Positions 5,686 to 6,799 of a DNA stretch of 6,799 nucleotides are shown one piece after another; position 1 is the first letter of the stretch; every line of letters starts with the position of its first letter. The stretch is from contig CAMJTZ010000102.1 of NCBI GenBank assembly GCA_946408865.1, positions 1 to 6,799 on the forward strand, written 5' to 3'. The notes under the pieces are model-generated. The model was not told where the DNA came from and ran no database searches. It saw nothing but the letters and a program-made list of their open reading frames with translations. This DNA comes from an uncultured Clostridia bacterium (lineage in GTDB: Bacteria; Bacillota_A; Clostridia; Christensenellales; Aristaeellaceae). Both the position numbers and the translations under genes were made by a program.

Positions 5686-6799
5686 ATGGTAAAAATCAAT
5701 GTTATCTCCGGGTTCCTCGGCGCGGGAAAAACCACGCTGATCAAAAAATTGCTGACCGGCAGTCTCCGCAGCGAAAAAGTTGTTCTGCTGGAGAATGAAT
5801 ACGGCGAGATCGGGATTGACGGCGGCTTCATGAAGGATGCCGGCATTACTGTAACCGAACTGAACGCCGGCTGCATCTGCTGCACCCTGGCCGGGGATTT
5901 CCAGGCCGCGGTGGACCAGCTGATCGATACTTATCATCCCGACCGGATCCTCGTGGAGCCCACCGGCGTGGGCAAGCTGAGCGAGATTCTCTCCGCTGTG
6001 GAAAAAGCAAAAACCCGTCATCCGGACATCGAAATCGGCGGGAGCGCCACGGTGGTGGACGCCGGCAAATGCCGGATGTATATGAAGAATTTCGGCGAAT
6101 TCTTTCTGGACCAGGTAAAGAGCGCCTCCACCGTGATCTTCAGCCGTACCCAGCTGCTGGACGCCGACCGCGTGGAAAAAAGCCGCCAGCTGATCGCAGA
6201 AGCCCATCCGGACGCCCGTATCATCACCACTCCCTGGGATGACATGGAGCCGGATTTCATCCTCGACGTCATCGAGAACGGCAAGCCCCTGTATTTTGCC
6301 CCGCTCGAAGATGATGACGATGATGACGATGATGACGATGACGACGAACACGAACACCATCACCATCATGATCACGGGGAGCATGGCCATCATCATGACG
6401 ATGACGATGACGATGACGATGATGAAGATGAACATCATCACCATCATGATCACGGGGAGCATGAGCATCATCATGATCATGATCACGGTCATGAACATCA
6501 TCACCATCATCACCACGGCGAAGGCGAACACGATGCGGACGAAGTCTTCGGCAACATCGGTCTGGAAACCGCGCAGCGTTACGAAAAGGATGAAATCCGT
6601 TCCATTCTTGGAAAGCTGTCCGACGAAGAGGAATACGGCCGGATCCTCCGTGCCAAGGGCATCCTGCAGAACGCAGCCGGAGAGTGGTTCCAGTTCGACT
6701 ATGTCCCCGGCGAGATTGACATGCGCGACGGCAGCGCCGACTATACCGGCCGCCTGTGCGTGATCGGAGCCGACCTGAACGAAAAAGCGTTGACGGAGC
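5686..6799 (+). CDS. COG0523 / CobW-type G3E GTPase (putative metal chaperone) with His/Asp-rich linker, 3' end cut
   Basis: This is a G3E P-loop GTPase of the CobW/COG0523 group, whose members move metals such as zinc or cobalt to target proteins. The window holds 371 codons and no stop. The N-terminal GTPase domain shows a Walker A motif GFLGAGKTT (9-17), the metal-binding CxCC as CICC (63-66), and the Walker B-linked EPTG (91-94). Where the base-recognition motif [N/S/T]KxD is expected the sequence reads SRTQ (153-156). Residues 209-285 are a low-complexity linker (32 His, 28 Asp, 10 Glu of 77). A CobW C-terminal domain follows (about 287 on), with RILRAKG (319-325), FDYVPGEID (337-345) and GRLCVIGADLN (355-365). 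The start has AAGGA (5674-5678) seven bases upstream. Probably only a short C-terminal piece is missing. The specific metal and client are unknown; the upstream sugar operon gives no hint. Confidence 0.92.
   Translation, partial: MVKINVISGFLGAGKTTLIKKLLTGSLRSEKVVLLENEYGEIGIDGGFMKDAGITVTELNAGCICCTLAGDFQAAVDQLIDTYHPDRILVEPTGVGKLSEILSAVEKAKTRHPDIEIGGSATVVDAGKCRMYMKNFGEFFLDQVKSASTVIFSRTQLLDADRVEKSRQLIAEAHPDARIITTPWDDMEPDFILDVIENGKPLYFAPLEDDDDDDDDDDDDEHEHHHHHDHGEHGHHHDDDDDDDDDEDEHHHHHDHGEHEHHHDHDHGHEHHHHHHHGEGEHDADEVFGNIGLETAQRYEKDEIRSILGKLSDEEEYGRILRAKGILQNAAGEWFQFDYVPGEIDMRDGSADYTGRLCVIGADLNEKALTE
6310..6540 (+). repeat. low-complexity Asp/His-coding tract with internal duplication
   Basis: This tract encodes GTPase residues 209-285 and consists mainly of GAY and CAY codons. 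Protein blocks run in order: 12 Asp (209-220), a His-rich block (222-237), 9 Asp (238-246), a second His-rich block (250-263), then a degenerate Asp/His alternation ending in seven His (271-277). At DNA level 6352-6396 and 6430-6474 are direct copies, identical at 42 of 45 positions and offset by 78 bp (26 codons). The reading frame stays open throughout. The tract is expected to bind several metal ions and to be prone to replication slippage. Confidence 0.9.

Noticed and set aside
5497..6531. Long minus-strand open frame with a very hydrophobic, Met/Val/Ile-rich start resembling a membrane protein
   Set aside because: It is antisense to the GTPase gene. The hydrophobic stretch is simply the complement of GAY/CAY codons of the Asp/His linker, and the frame runs through the promoter and into the regulator gene.
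6239..6763. Plus-strand open frame with Met/Thr/Ile repeats
   Set aside because: A +1 shadow of the GTPase linker repeats; the overlapping frame contains the conserved CobW C-terminal domain.

Overview
The window looks like chromosomal DNA from a Gram-positive anaerobe, probably of class Clostridia. The signs are strong GGAGG-type ribosome binding sites before most genes, consensus sigma-70/SigA-type promoters, a near-consensus CcpA (cre) site, and protein sequences that read as Firmicutes versions of their families. Base composition is moderately GC-rich by eye, with an AT-rich divergent promoter region. This taxonomic guess rests on family resemblance only.

Layout: positions 1-4667 hold four minus-strand genes in the transcribed order uxaB (4667-3180), uxaA (3162-1681), eda (1613-975) and kdgK (968-1, cut by the window edge). 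Together they form the lower galacturonate (Ashwell) branch of hexuronate breakdown. UxaB reduces tagaturonate to altronate, UxaA dehydrates altronate to 2-keto-3-deoxygluconate (KDG), KdgK phosphorylates KDG to KDPG, and Eda splits KDPG to pyruvate and glyceraldehyde-3-phosphate. The first step (uronate isomerase, UxaC) and a transporter are not in the window.

Positions 4668-4870 are a compact divergent control region. It carries a strong promoter for the uxa operon, a strong promoter for the plus-strand regulator gene, the same TGTTGTATAC motif in both promoters (the likely operator of the regulator), and a one-mismatch cre site over the predicted operon start. Positions 4871-5557 encode a GntR-family regulator of the FadR/FCD type. 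It is very likely the local uronate-responsive repressor and autoregulator.

Positions 5558-5685 hold a second, separate consensus promoter with small inverted repeats. It drives a COG0523/CobW-type G3E GTPase gene (5686 to the window end, truncated only near its C-terminus). This metal-chaperone-type protein carries a striking 77-residue linker made almost only of His, Asp and Glu, arranged as alternating acidic and histidine blocks, with a visible internal DNA duplication. It appears unrelated to the sugar operon. No RNA genes, mobile elements or CRISPR arrays were seen. The long open frames antisense to these genes are shadows.
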